The notes below the pieces were generated by a model that saw only the letters and a list, made by a program, of their open reading frames with translations, ran no database searches and was not told the DNA's origin. A DNA stretch of 64,000 nucleotides from Halichondria panicea (taxonomy: Eukaryota > Porifera > Demospongiae > Suberitida > Halichondriidae), in the NCBI RefSeq assembly GCF_963675165.1, contig NC_087387.1:6268058-6332057 (forward strand). The letters run 5' to 3'. Within the stretch, counting starts at the first letter, position 1; each line of letters begins with the position of its first letter. The translations under genes were made by a program, and so were the position numbers. Positions 36,001 to 47,391 of the stretch are shown piece after piece.

Positions 36001-36293
36001 AATTATTATAGAGTGCTGCTTATAGAACGTGGAGTAGCTGTTTCCACGAGGCTATAGCTATCATATAAATTGTACATTTATATATTATATAGCCTATAAA
36101 TTAAAGACCGCATTATAATAATTATTACCTAAGCGCCAGCTATAATAGTAGAGTATAATTGTTGTGGACTATTGGCGCTTCTATTAGAGTGGCACTGTAA
36201 TTAAGAAAGACGGGGCTCACCTCACACAATGCTTTCAACTTACACTAGCTTGTAATTATTACCTCTAAAGGCTGCTTTTTATCATGTGCATGC
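33020..36293. other. AT-rich stretch upstream of the NLR gene
   Basis: No coding exon could be supported. Contents: a degenerate MITE about 33484-33636 (ends related to 2430-2629), and a fold-back at about 34311-34400 (agaagcccaaagg against gggcttct). Upstream NLR exons for an N-terminal death fold were looked for and not found. Confidence 0.4.
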
Positions 36294-36425
36294 ATGCATG
36301 TCATGAACAGGTTTGTAACTAGTCTCAAAGAAAAGTACATTCAGAGAGAGTTTGGAGAAGATGAAGAATGGCCACCATCAGATAGAAGAGACAAACAAAG
36401 AAGACTTATCAAATTGCAATTAGTC

Positions 36426-36578
36426 GAGACTGATCAGATAGAGGGGTTTGGCCACAAGGGTCGTTCAAGTGGCATCGAGACTGATCAGATAGAGGGGTTT
36501 GGCCACAAGGGTCGTTCAAGTGGCATCGAGACTGATCAGATAGAGGGGTTTGGCCACAAGGGTCGTTCGAGTGGCAAT
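36426..36578 (+). repeat. Triple 51-bp in-frame repeat in the NLR
   Basis: Three units encode ETDQIEGFGHKGRSSG(I), between the exon start and the NACHT domain. The first two are identical; the third diverges at its last bases. The unit is 17 codons, so the frame is kept. Confidence 0.93.
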
Positions 36579-37400
36579 GGCAAGCAACCTAAAGATGACA
36601 AAGAAACACGCAAATCAATACTCCACACTGACCTGTTCAAGACTAGCAGGGACAACAAACCAGTCAGGAAGATTGTTGTGAAAGGCAATGCTGGGATTGG
36701 TAAAACCACACTGTGTACCATGCTGACTGAGGAGTGGGCAAAAGGCAAGATCCTGAAACAATTTGACTGTGTTCTGTTGCTACCACTGAGAAATAGCGAC
36801 GTGTCATCGGCCACAAGCCTCCCTGAGCTGATTAAACTTTTCCATCTGAGTGAGAAGGTCCGCAAACCTCCAACAAAAAGGATGGAGGATAGAGAAGGAG
36901 AAGGCGTCCTCATTATAGCTGATGGCTGGGACGAACTCAGTGAGGGTGCTCGAGCTAAGGACTCGTTTCTCTACAAACTTCTTCTTGGTTATGGTTGTTC
37001 TAAAGCCTCTGTTCTCCTCACATCCAGACATTCTGCAGCAGCACCTTTTCACAAACTGTCTTCAGTGGACACTTTCATCGAGGTGGTGGGTTTTGATGAA
37101 GAAGATATCAAACAGTACATAGTTGAGGAATTCAAGCAAGATCCAGAGAAAGCTTCTTCTTTTATGGAGCAGCTTAAAAGCAATCCACTCATTCAGAGTT
37201 TGTGCTCTGTGCCACTTAATTGTGCGATTGTTTGTGACCTGTGGTGCGATTTACAGCAAACACTTCCAAGCACAATCACGAAACTATATGCTAGGATAAC
37301 ATTGTCTGTTGTGCTTCGTGACATCAAGAAGAAATGTCCACAACTCTGTGTAAACTCGCTTGACATTCCCAAGGAACTTCAAAACGATTTCTGGCTGGTT

Positions 37401-37403
37401 TGA
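37401..37403 (+). other. In-frame TGA in NLR
   Basis: FWLV is followed by TGA, then the same frame continues KFAFEFLAKDQIVF for some 790 codons. Nonsense mutation or base error. Confidence 0.9.
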
Positions 37404-38403
37404 AAATTTGCTTTTGAATTTTTGGCTAAAGATCAAATAGTCTTCTCAGACAGTGAAGTTTCATCGTTTTCTCAAGATGGGAACTTTAACAAGAAAGCCT
37501 TTTTCTTCGGTTTATTGCAATCAGCACATTCACATTTCCCTAGCCAACAAAACTCATTGACAACAGGTTATGGCTTGTCGTTTCACTTCGCTCATTTGAC
37601 CATTCAGGAGTTTTTAGCTGCCCTTCATATCGTCACTTTATCTCAGAAAGAGAAAACAAAGATTTGCAACACTTATGCTGGAAACAATCGGTTTAATATG
37701 GTTTGGAGATTTGTGTTCGGTCTTCAGTCTAAAGAAGAGAAATATAGTAATAAAGCTGTCTCTTTAGGTGATGTGTTAGTTGATCAGGTTTTATTTGCAC
37801 TACGGGACAAAGATATTTTACTATGCCACTGCTCGTTTGAATCTCAGGATAAAGTTGTACACTATAAAGTGGCCAACAGAATTTGTGCCAAGTTTAGTTC
37901 TTGGTATGGATCAATCAGAAGTCCCCAAACTGCTCACGACAGTGTAGCTCTTTTGCACACTTTTAACCATATATCACATTGTTCGGTCAAGCTAAACTTT
38001 TCAGGGAGTCTTAATGAGGAACAGCTTCAGAAACTAGCTACTATCCTCATTGACAGAAAGTTGCAAGTAAAAAAATTAAGTCTCAATAACTGCAAGCTCA
38101 CAAATGAATGTCTCACGACCTTCTTCAACAAGGCATCAGCTTCATTTCAGCATCTCGAGGAACTATCTCTAGATGGGAACCTTATCACAGGTATACCATT
38201 TTCACCCAGCAATAACACATTAACTAGGCTTTCATTATCCAAGAATCCACTCTGGCAAAGTGGTGCCCAGTTACTAGAGAGTGTTGTATGCGCAGGTTCA
38301 CTAGTAAAACTTGAGCGTCTGTGTCTATCTAGTGCACTGACAAATGACAGAGACATTATCGATGCCAAAGTGTTAGCCACACTTCTTCAAGCATTAGTTA
38401 CAC

Positions 38404-41063
38404 ACTGTCCTCATCTGGATGACCTTGATCTCTCTAAGAACAATATTGGTGTACCTGGAGCTAGTGCAATAGGAGAGGCCTTTGTACAACTTGCTACCAA
38501 TAGGAAGGAGTTAAAGCTGAACTTAAGTGAGACTAATCTCGACAGTGAAGCAGCGACAGTATTTTCTGACAAAGTTTTGACTTCTTTAGGGAATGTGTCA
38601 AATCCACTCTCTTGTGAAATCAATTTGCGTGTTGATAACAATCCACTTGGACACAGCGGCTTGTCAGCTATCTTTAGAATGCTCTCTAATAAAAACTGTC
38701 CAGTAACAAGACTTGATCTGGACCACACACATGCAGTCAACCAGGGACTAATAAAGGCAATCTCTTTTGGTGAAATTGAATTTCCTGGTAAATGTAGCAA
38801 ATTGAAAAGGCTAACATTTCGAAACAACGAACCAAGCGGGGACACTCACGTAGCTTGCTTGACAATGGCTATTAAGGCCAACATTTTTGGTAATCTTAAG
38901 AGGATGCAACTATCAAATACCCTTCCTGACAATGTTGAGGAGAATGGAAGACTACTGACTGAACTCTTACCATCCATTGCCTCTCACTGTCTTAATCTGA
39001 ATGACATTGATCTCTCTGAGAACAATCTTGGTGTACCTGGAGCTAGTGCAATAGGAGAGGCCTTTGTAAGACTTGTTACCAATAGGAAGGAGTTGAAGCT
39101 GAACTTAAGTGAGACTAATCTCGACAGTGAAGCAGCGACAGTATTTTCTGACAAAGTTTTGTCTTCTTTAGGGAATGTGTCAAATCCACTCTCTTGTGAA
39201 ATCAATTTGCGTGTTGATAACAATCCACTTGGACACAGTGGTTTGTCAGCCATCTTTAGAATGCTCTCTAATGAAAACTGTCCAGTAACAAGACTTGATC
39301 TGGACCACACACATGCAGTCAACCAGGGCCTAATAACGGCAACCGATTTTGAAACTCTAACATTTCCTGGTAAATGTAGCAAATTGAAAAGGATTTCATT
39401 TCAAAACAACAAACCAAGCGGGGACACTCATGTAGCTTGCTTGACAATGGCTATTAAAGCCAACATTTTTGGTAATCTTGAGAGGATGCAACTATCAAAT
39501 ACCCTCCTTGACAATGTTGAGGAGAATGGAAGACTACTGACTGAACTCTTACCATCCATTGCCTCTCACTGTCCTAATCTGAATGACATTGATCTCTCTG
39601 AAAACAATCTTGGTGTACCTGGAGCTAGTGCAATAGGAGAGGCCTTTGTAAGACTTGCTACCAATAGGAAGGAGTTGGAGCTGAACTTAAGTGAGACTAA
39701 TCTCGACAGCGAAGCAGTAAAAACATTATCTGACAAAGTGTTAGCTTCTTTAGAGGATGTTCAAACCTTCTCTCTTGTGAAATTGAGTTGAGTATTGATA
39801 ACAATCCACTTGGACACAGTGGTTTGTCAGCCATCTTTAGAATGCTCTCTAATGAAAACTGTCCAGTAACAGAAATTGATCTGGACCACACACATGCAGT
39901 CAACCAGGGCCTAATAACGGCAACCGATTTTGAAACTCTAACATTTCCTGGTAAATGTAGCAAATTGAAAAGGATTTCATTTCAAAACAACAAACCAAGC
40001 GGGGACACTCATGTAGCTTGCTTGACAATGGCTATTAAAGCCAACATTTTTGGTAATCTTGAGAGGATGCAACTATCAAATACCCTCCCTGACAATGTTG
40101 AGGAGAATGGAAGACTACTGACTGAACTCTTACCATCCATTGCCTCTCACTGTCCTAATCTGAATGACATTGATCTCTCTGAGAACAATCTTGGTGTACC
40201 TGGAGCTAGTGCAATAGGAGAGGCCTTTGTAAGACTTGCTACTAATAGGAAGGAGTTAAAACTGAACTTAAGGAAGACTAGTCTCGACAGCAAAGCAGTG
40301 AAAGCATTTTCTGATAATGTTTTGGCTTCTTTAGGGAATATGTCAAATCCACTCTCTTGTGAAATCAATTTGCGTATTGATAACAACCCACTTGGACACA
40401 GCGGCTTGTCAGCCATCTTTAGAATGCTCTCTAATGAAAACTATCCAGTAACAAGACTTAATCTGGACTACACACATGCAGTCAACCAAGGCCTAATAAC
40501 GACAACCGATTTTGATGAAATTGAAAATCAAACATTTCTTGGTCAATGTAACAAATTGAAAAGGCTATCATTTCGAAACAACAAACAAAGCGGGGACACT
40601 CATGTAGCTTGCTTGACAATGGCTATTAAATCCAACATTTTCGGTAATCTTGAGAGGATGCAACTATCAAATACCCTCCCTGACAATGTTGAGGAGAATG
40701 GAAGACTACTGACTGAACTCTTACCATCCATTGCCTCTCACTGTCCTAATCTGAATGACCTTGATCTCTCTGAGAACAATCTTGGTGTACCTGGAGCTAG
40801 TGCAATAGGAGAGGCCTTTGTAAGACTTGCTACTAATAGGAAGGAGTTGGAGCTGAACTTAAGTAAGACTAATCTCGACAGTGAAGCAGCAAAAACATTA
40901 TCTGACAAAGTGTTGGTTTCTTTAGAAGATGTTTCAAACCTTCTCTCCTGTGAAATTAATTTGAGTATTGATAACAATCCACTTGGACACAGTGGTTTGT
41001 CAGCCATCTTTAGAATGCTCTCTAATGAAAACTGTCCAGTAACAAGACTTCATCTGGAATCAA
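38404..41063 (+). repeat. Tandem LRR superrepeat, about 582 bp, five copies
   Basis: Marker ctggagctagtgcaatagga starts at 38455, 39037, 39619, 40200 and 40791: periods 582, 582, 581 and 591. Each unit encodes about 194 residues with several LRRs (LDLSENNLGVPGASAIGEAF, INLRVDNNPLGHSGLSAIF). Units 2-4 are nearly identical. The 581-bp period reflects the one-base deletion that shifts the frame near 39760. Confidence 0.93.
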
Positions 41064-43011
41064 CTATTCACACTTCCATTACTGACCTCAGTTTGAATAA
41101 TTCTTTAGAATCTCTTAACAGCACTACAGTAAGTCTCGGTCTTCGTCGAAATTTGCTTCATGGCAAGAACATGTTCATACTAGCTGATTGTATTCAGTGC
41201 TGCCTGTCACTGGAGAAGCTGGATTGTGATAAGTGTCGAATTACTTCAAACGATATATTTACATTATTGTCACACCTAAAATTCCACGATATTCAACTAA
41301 AGTGTTTAAAACGGTGGGACCTTCAAGACAACAGCATCGATGATGACGCAGTGAATACTCTTATTACGTATTTGCCTTCAGTGTTTCCATGCATTGAGGA
41401 TATTGATCTAGATGATAATCTCGTGAGTACAGAGACAGTGAAGAAACTTGATGAGTTTTTGAAGGTAAGGCCACAGCAAGTGTATTGTATGAAAAGGATG
41501 CATCAAGTTTTGAGCAAGGCATCATTATTATAGCACAGAGTCCTTTTAATGTTTGGTATAACGTACACTACACATATAATTGGCACTCTAGATGATAGTT
41601 TATGCAATGTAAGGTGGGTTGCGTACTTGATTTGTGAAGCTTCGCCACTACTTCAGAAAATGTTGACGAAATAAGTTGTTATTTTTGTTGTTATAAAAAT
41701 TTATAACGAAGCTTTGCGAAATTGTGATTGTGCCGAAGCTTCACAACTTTTTTTTACCAAGGCAAGATACTACTTAGTGTGAGGCTCATCCCTATACCCT
41801 TCAGTCAGAGCTCCTGAACATTCTAGCTATACATTGATCCTGCATGCATGCACACACTTTCATCACACTGAGATGGCTGGGTTACTATAACTATATAATT
41901 ATATAATTATGTAATAATAGGAGAGAAACACGACTGAAGATGAGGAGTTTGATTCCACTAGTTCTGAATCAACAACACCTGATGATGCAAGTGACTCTCT
42001 GCCAGAGGTAAGTACTTACATTGTCTGAGTGTATGACCTGCTGTATCATGCATGATGTTAATTCTTGTTACAACGATGATTGCCAATTGCATGTGTCAAT
42101 TTGCATTCAATTGTACTGTCATACCCTTTTTGATCTAAAAGTCGTAAAATGCATGCGTTCACTGATGCATGGATGTAATAATTATACATGTCTCCTTGCA
42201 ATCACAGCACACTAGTACTGATTCTATTAGTGAGGATACGGACTTTAAAGCTACTGATGAAGATCTGAATGCACTAAAGGAGGATAGGTCCCCTACAGCT
42301 AGTCAGGATTCCACAGCTGCTACTGATATTTCCAATTTAACCAGCCAAAAACAACAGCTACAAAGTAAGCAGTTTGCATGTTGTTATATATAATGTAGTT
42401 GAATCATTGTTTTAAAAATAATTACGTCCTATTTATGCATGCAGCAGACTCGTTATCTTTTCCTTCGCAAGGTTTGCCTATTGAAACAGTAAAGAGAGAC
42501 GCTGAAGTCACTAACGAGCAGCTTGACACAACAGTAGAAGAAACACACCTCTCTGAAATGTCGTCACAATCTGACAGCATCCATAACGACTATCTTATGG
42601 AGCAAGGCCTCTCATCTGGACAACAATGTGACGTGAGGAGTCATGCATTCGTACCCGGCACTCAGGCTGCTGATCATGATGTCATGAACGCTCCTGAGGT
42701 GTCTCACACACTAAAAGAAGTACCTAATAACAGTAGGTTGATACTCAAAGCATATTAGTTAATGCTATTTTGCATCATCATCAAAAAAATAATTGTGTGC
42801 TCCACAAACATTACAAGGCAGCTGCTTATTAATTATCCTGGAAACTTTTCTGGGCAATTTTCATTATTCTATATAATACAGCAGACACTCTGCATGGTGC
42901 TTTAATTTTACTAGTTAGACACTGTTTTTGAGGTGTCTATATTATGAGATTTATAGAAGCCCAAAGGCACACGTGTGATGTTAAATTATTGGCTTGCTGT
43001 CCTATTATCAG

Positions 43012-43358
43012 GCCTGACCATTGAAGCACTAAAGAGGGAAACTAATATCACTGACGAGCAGCTTGACACAAGAGTAGAAGAATTAGACCTTCCCAAATTA
43101 TCTTCATATTTCGACAACACTAATGACTATGTTGAAATGCTGGGGCTCTCACCTGGACAGCAAACTGATGTCATTGAAGAGAAGGCTAGAACAGCATTGA
43201 ATCGAACACATGCTGGAATAAAGCTGGCTCTGAAATATTGGCTGAATAGAGTTCTTTCAGAGGGTACCTTCAGAGCTCTGCTACTCATTATAATCTCCCT
43301 GGACAAAGGAGACGTTGCTATCAAGGTGGCACAGTATTTATCAGCCAAAGGTGCGTGA
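43012..43358 (+). CDS. Death-fold exon
   Basis: About 115 residues: LTIEALKRETNITDEQLDTR, then DLPKLSSYFDNTNDYVEMLG, AGIKLALKYWLNRVLSEGTF and AIKVAQYLSAKGA. The WL..VLSEGTFRALL pattern and helix spacing fit a death-domain-like fold of sponge signalling proteins. It follows an exon (42445..42732) whose first 60 residues are a diverged duplicate. It could be a separate gene, but splice phases link it to the NLR. A GTGCGT donor overlaps the final codons, so a longer form is possible. Confidence 0.65.
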
Positions 43359-43780
43359 GTGGGTACATTATGCATGTTAATTACCTTATTGTCTATTATA
43401 AACAGTGAACCTCACTATTCCAGACCCCTTTTAAATCCCGACAAAAATAGCAAACTGAAAAAGAGGAGGGGCTGTCAGTAGAATAGAGTACTGCGCATGC
43501 GCAATGTAAATTGCTTAGCTGAATCAGCAATAATTTTATTGCTAAGAAAACGAAGAGAGAGCTCACAAGACTCACTGTATTGGAGAGAAAGTTGAGTGCT
43601 ATATATAATATAGTTATACATCACTTGCATGCCATGCAGGTACAAAAACATTAGACTAAGTAACTCTAGAGCACTAAAGTGCAGAACCTTCGGCGTTAGT
43701 TTGGGTTGTATAACGCTTCATAATCAAATAGCAGCTCAGAGCTCACGGTTTTCTGCCGAGGTAAATATAAACACTGTATG

Positions 43781-44108
43781 ACATTATACATGCAGATTGC
43801 TGTACTATACACTCCCTTGTAACACAGAGAGTCCCCCTGTATGTACATTATACATGCAGATTGCTGTACTATACACTCCCTTGTAACACAGAGAGTCCCC
43901 CTGTATGACATTATACATGCAGATTGTTGTACTATACACTCCCTTGTAACACAGAGAGTCCCCCTGTATGTACATTATATACATGCAGATTGCTGTACTA
44001 TACACTCCCTTGTAACACAGAGAGTCCCCCTGTATGTACATTATATACATGCAGATTGCTGTACTATACACTCCCTTGTAACACAGAGAGTCCCCCTGTA
44101 TGACATTA
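43781..44108. repeat. 62-66-bp tandem repeat, five units
   Basis: Unit: acattatacatgcagattgc, then tgtactatacactccctt, gtaacacagagagtccccct, gtatg. Variants differ by tacattatata spacing. There are no unique spacers, so it is not an array of a defence system. Confidence 0.93.
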
Positions 44109-44109
44109 T

Positions 44110-46542
44110 GTGTTATTTTCACCCTTGATACAGGTACTATATAGATGTTAAAAAGTCAATAGCTATATATGGTGCATGCATGTGAACATTATTCAATTAT
44201 AGCTAGTTGTAGAGTAGTTATTATTTCGTTTTTTGAGAGACAAATACTTGTGTGTGGTAACTGATAATTTAGTTTTTCATAGATCATTAACCTTTTATTG
44301 TACATATACACATATCAGGCTGTTTGTTTCCTACATCAAGAATTCTGTATTATAATTATGTTATAGATAGCTCTCACATCCTGTATAATTATCAGTCTCA
44401 TTTGTTATAAAATCGAATAATCAGATGTACGTACTAGTTGATCAAAAAATCCACACAGATTCTGACACACACACACACACACACACACAATGGTGTTTTT
44501 GCACTAATTTTATGTCTTTGAAATGAACTCTCTCCTTCATTCTCCTGCAGAGTAGTAGTAAAAGTAATACGTATATAGTGTGCGAATTTGACCTTATTAA
44601 TTAATGTCACCAATTGGTTTGGGTGGTCTAGACCACTTAGCTGTGGCCCATGGCCAGACCAACAGTTGTACAGCTATAAATTATGCAACAAACTAACAAT
44701 AATCGTATATATAGGTACTGCGTTGATCGATTGTTAATGGTATAATTATAATAGTGATTTCTCTAAAACAACCTTTGAAAAGCAGAAATATGCATTGAAT
44801 GCTTCGTGTCCTTTATGGTTAGAAAACACAATAACGCAGCAACCACTCTGCAATTCCATGGAATTCACTATAAACTGATACTACAGTGTTGCAGTTCACA
44901 GCTATATACTTGCTGCTCGGGCACTAAGAACACAAATACATTCACCAGAAGATCTACCCTCGAGAGATGCCACGAGGAATTTTGAGCCCCATGTCACAGT
45001 TGGAGGCACTTGTTCAACAATATGATTATAAATGGCTATACTTTGCTTGAAGAATATTAAGATCCGCTAAACACAGACGTTTCCATTATAAGTATATCCT
45101 CAATCGCTGTCTGATTAGCAGTTAAAGCAGTAGTGTCTAGTTCGCTTAAACAGCAAATGTGTTGTGTCCACGCACACGCACACACATCAATCACTCTACC
45201 CCTATTGCACACTGCACACGCACGAGGTAATAAGGTGTCTTGAAGTGTGAAAACCTCCAAGGAATCACTCACATTTTCAATTGGCGAGGAATGTGTAAAA
45301 ATAGTGCACTTTTGATGTCACAGTAGAATTTGTTGAATGGTAGCACGTATTATAGACAGTCTTTAATCAAGAGATTCATTGTAAGCTCTGTGTCTGCCAG
45401 TGACTTCATGATCAGTGGGTGTAGATAAAGTGAGTATCCTCAACAGCGCACACATAGTACCTCCAATGAGGGTCCTCAGTAGGCACATAACTACCCATGC
45501 AAAGGAAGGCGTCCCAAGAGCCACATATATATATATGTGATGCTGCAAAGTATAGGTTACATGTGAGGCATGCATGTGTGAGTTTGTCTCCAGAGGAGCT
45601 AGGTCCGACTGCCAGGCTGGTGCAGCTCAAGCAATTACCGGTAGTCTCTGATTTCACCAGATTAATGATCACACTCAGCAATAACACACATGCAACGTGG
45701 GCGAATAATTAGTATTCACTCAAAGGCTAATTGCTTGAGCTACATTGTCCTGTGGTACTCCCTCTGGTGTGTCTCTATAAGTGTAGAAGTGTGTGTGAGT
45801 GGGTGTGGTGTGTGAATGCAGTACACATTCAGTGTAATTACCTGGTTGAGTTATTTTACCCTCTGGGGACTTTAAATGATCAACATCCCGGAACACCCTT
45901 GGAATGTTTTTCTATACTCATTGTAACCATACTCAAACTCGGACATTTTTTGGTTAAAATTAATGTTAAGTAATGCTCATTGTATACAGGCAGTGAAATA
46001 ATGCACCTATCAATGCAAACCACACCCCCTCCCGGGATAGGGTGGGGATTTGTATTAACTTTGCCTCCCCTGTGTGCATGGGTGGGGATTTTGTATAAGT
46101 CTGCATACTCAGCAGCCACAATTAAGTCAGTATAATTATTATAATTTTAACTCTTTTATAACCTCCCATGGCATGTGTAGCTTTTTGGAAGGAACAAATA
46201 GCAAGACTTAATATAGAAAACTTGATTGCCTGCATGTGACTGTGATTTCATTGGACGGAGTGGAAGCAAAACCACAGACTTTTAATGCCTTGTATACCTC
46301 AAGTGTGCTTGCTGTTACAATAGTGAGTATTGTACTCTTCCTAATGAACTCTTGCTATAACTGACATGCATACATCATGTCATGTAAGTTCAAATAATGT
46401 GAACATGTACAATTATACAATCGAACATGCATGATGGAGTTTTATAAGTGTGTAAAGGAATGGATGAGATCGATATGTATACTGATCTGAATTGATCACC
46501 AACTAAGTACATCATTATCCTTATAGTTAAATGCGCAATGAC
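44110..46542. other. Stretch without a supported gene
   Basis: A short CA tract (44467-44488) and AT-rich DNA. A minus-strand ORF at 45412-45687 (GSWDAFLCMGSYVP, Cys-rich) has neither a clear family nor clear splice sites, and I do not call it. Confidence 0.35.
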
Positions 46543-46796
46543 CAGTGGCGTAGGCAGAGGGGGGCTGACGGGGCTAGAGCCCTCTCTTTTGTGCTTTATC
46601 AATTCCAACTCAGCCGCGATCTGTCGATGTATTCTGCACTGTATACTGCATGCATAGTTACTACAATGATGTCGGAAATGTGGGCAGGGCCATCTAATGC
46701 GCATGCTGACTGCTTAGGACCTTTTTTAGTGTTATGCTCTGGCCCTGCTCAACTGATTTGAGCCCTGCCCTTCCCCAAATCCTTGCTACGCCACTG
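46543..46796. mobile_element. 254-bp MITE with cagtggcgtag ends
   Basis: Starts cagtggcgtaggcag and ends ctacgccactg, an 11-bp inverted repeat of the CAGTGGCG type seen in hAT-like elements. The expected 8-bp duplication is not obvious. Confidence 0.65.
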
Positions 46797-47227
46797 ATCA
46801 CGACATATTAAAACACTCGGCTACGTGTGTTCTAACTAAAACTCTGTACAGTTTGAGATCTCGATCTATAGGAGTACGTCACTGTTTCGTTGGTGGAGCC
46901 ACTGTGGTTTCTTATAGCCCTCCAATAATTATTATAATTATGATATCTCTGGATAAAGTATAATGTACCACATAAATCGCTTGGTCTTCCCCAGACTATA
47001 TACAGTGAAAGATGAACCCTTATTATAGTGTTATCAGTGGACGTGGACAAGACATATTAGAACTAGATATGCAACAGTGTTTTATCTCAATAATTATATA
47101 AAGTGAGCTCTCATTGATACAATTGAACAATGAGCACAAAAATAAATAACTCAACTGCTTAATTAGAATGAAATGACATTTTCAGTTTTGCACCAATAAT
47201 TATTATCATGACTATGTTAATATCAGT

Positions 47228-47391
47228 TCAGCAGTTCCAGTTTGTTGGTTTTTTAACTTCAACAGATGAGTAACCACTTGAATGTATCCGTAGAGAGCCC
47301 CACCCAGTACAACTAGAGCTAGTACAAGCCAACACACTCACAACAGGTAGGACAACATTGAGGACTAGTGATGAAGATGAGGACTCTACAA
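47228..47391 (-). pseudogene. TM-segment exon, third locus
   Basis: Related to 31346-31479 and 62377-62555: [20 protein letters not shown], then a one-base insertion (gtacaagcc for gtacagcc) shifts the frame within the membrane span. It lies outside both duplicated blocks. Confidence 0.5.

Larger units (their letters stand above)
36294..43358 (+). pseudogene. NACHT-LRR (NLR) gene with possible C-terminal death fold, two frame lesions
   Basis: Exon A 36294..41464 holds the P-loop GNAGIGKTT (residues 131-139), Walker B VLIIADGWDEL (about 205-215), the NACHT helical part (VPLNCAIVCDLW), and LRRs with a 194-residue unit repeated about five times. Further exons 41921..42007, 42208..42364, 42445..42732 and 43012..43358 join in matching phases. 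They encode an acidic Ser/Thr linker, a shortened death-fold copy (GLPIETVKRDAEV) and a fuller one (WLNRVLSEGTFRALLLIII). If the donor gtaagg at 41465 is not used, the LRR exon ends at TAG 41531-41533. NLRs sense microbial or danger signals in the cytoplasm. The frame has TGA at 37401-37403 and a one-base loss near 39760. The start may really be an acceptor at about 36309, since the FVTSLKEKY/WPPS opening resembles an internal exon of sponge NLRs. Confidence 0.8.

Noticed and set aside
37401-37403. TGA in the NLR as a selenocysteine or readthrough codon
   Set aside because: No SECIS-like context or conserved position; a simple lesion or base error explains it.
38147-41007. Minus-strand ORFs of 77-144 codons over the LRR repeats
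   Set aside because: Antisense shadows that recur once per LRR superrepeat.
45412-45687. Cys-rich minus-strand ORF of 91 codons
   Set aside because: No family, no splice context, no second copy to show constraint.
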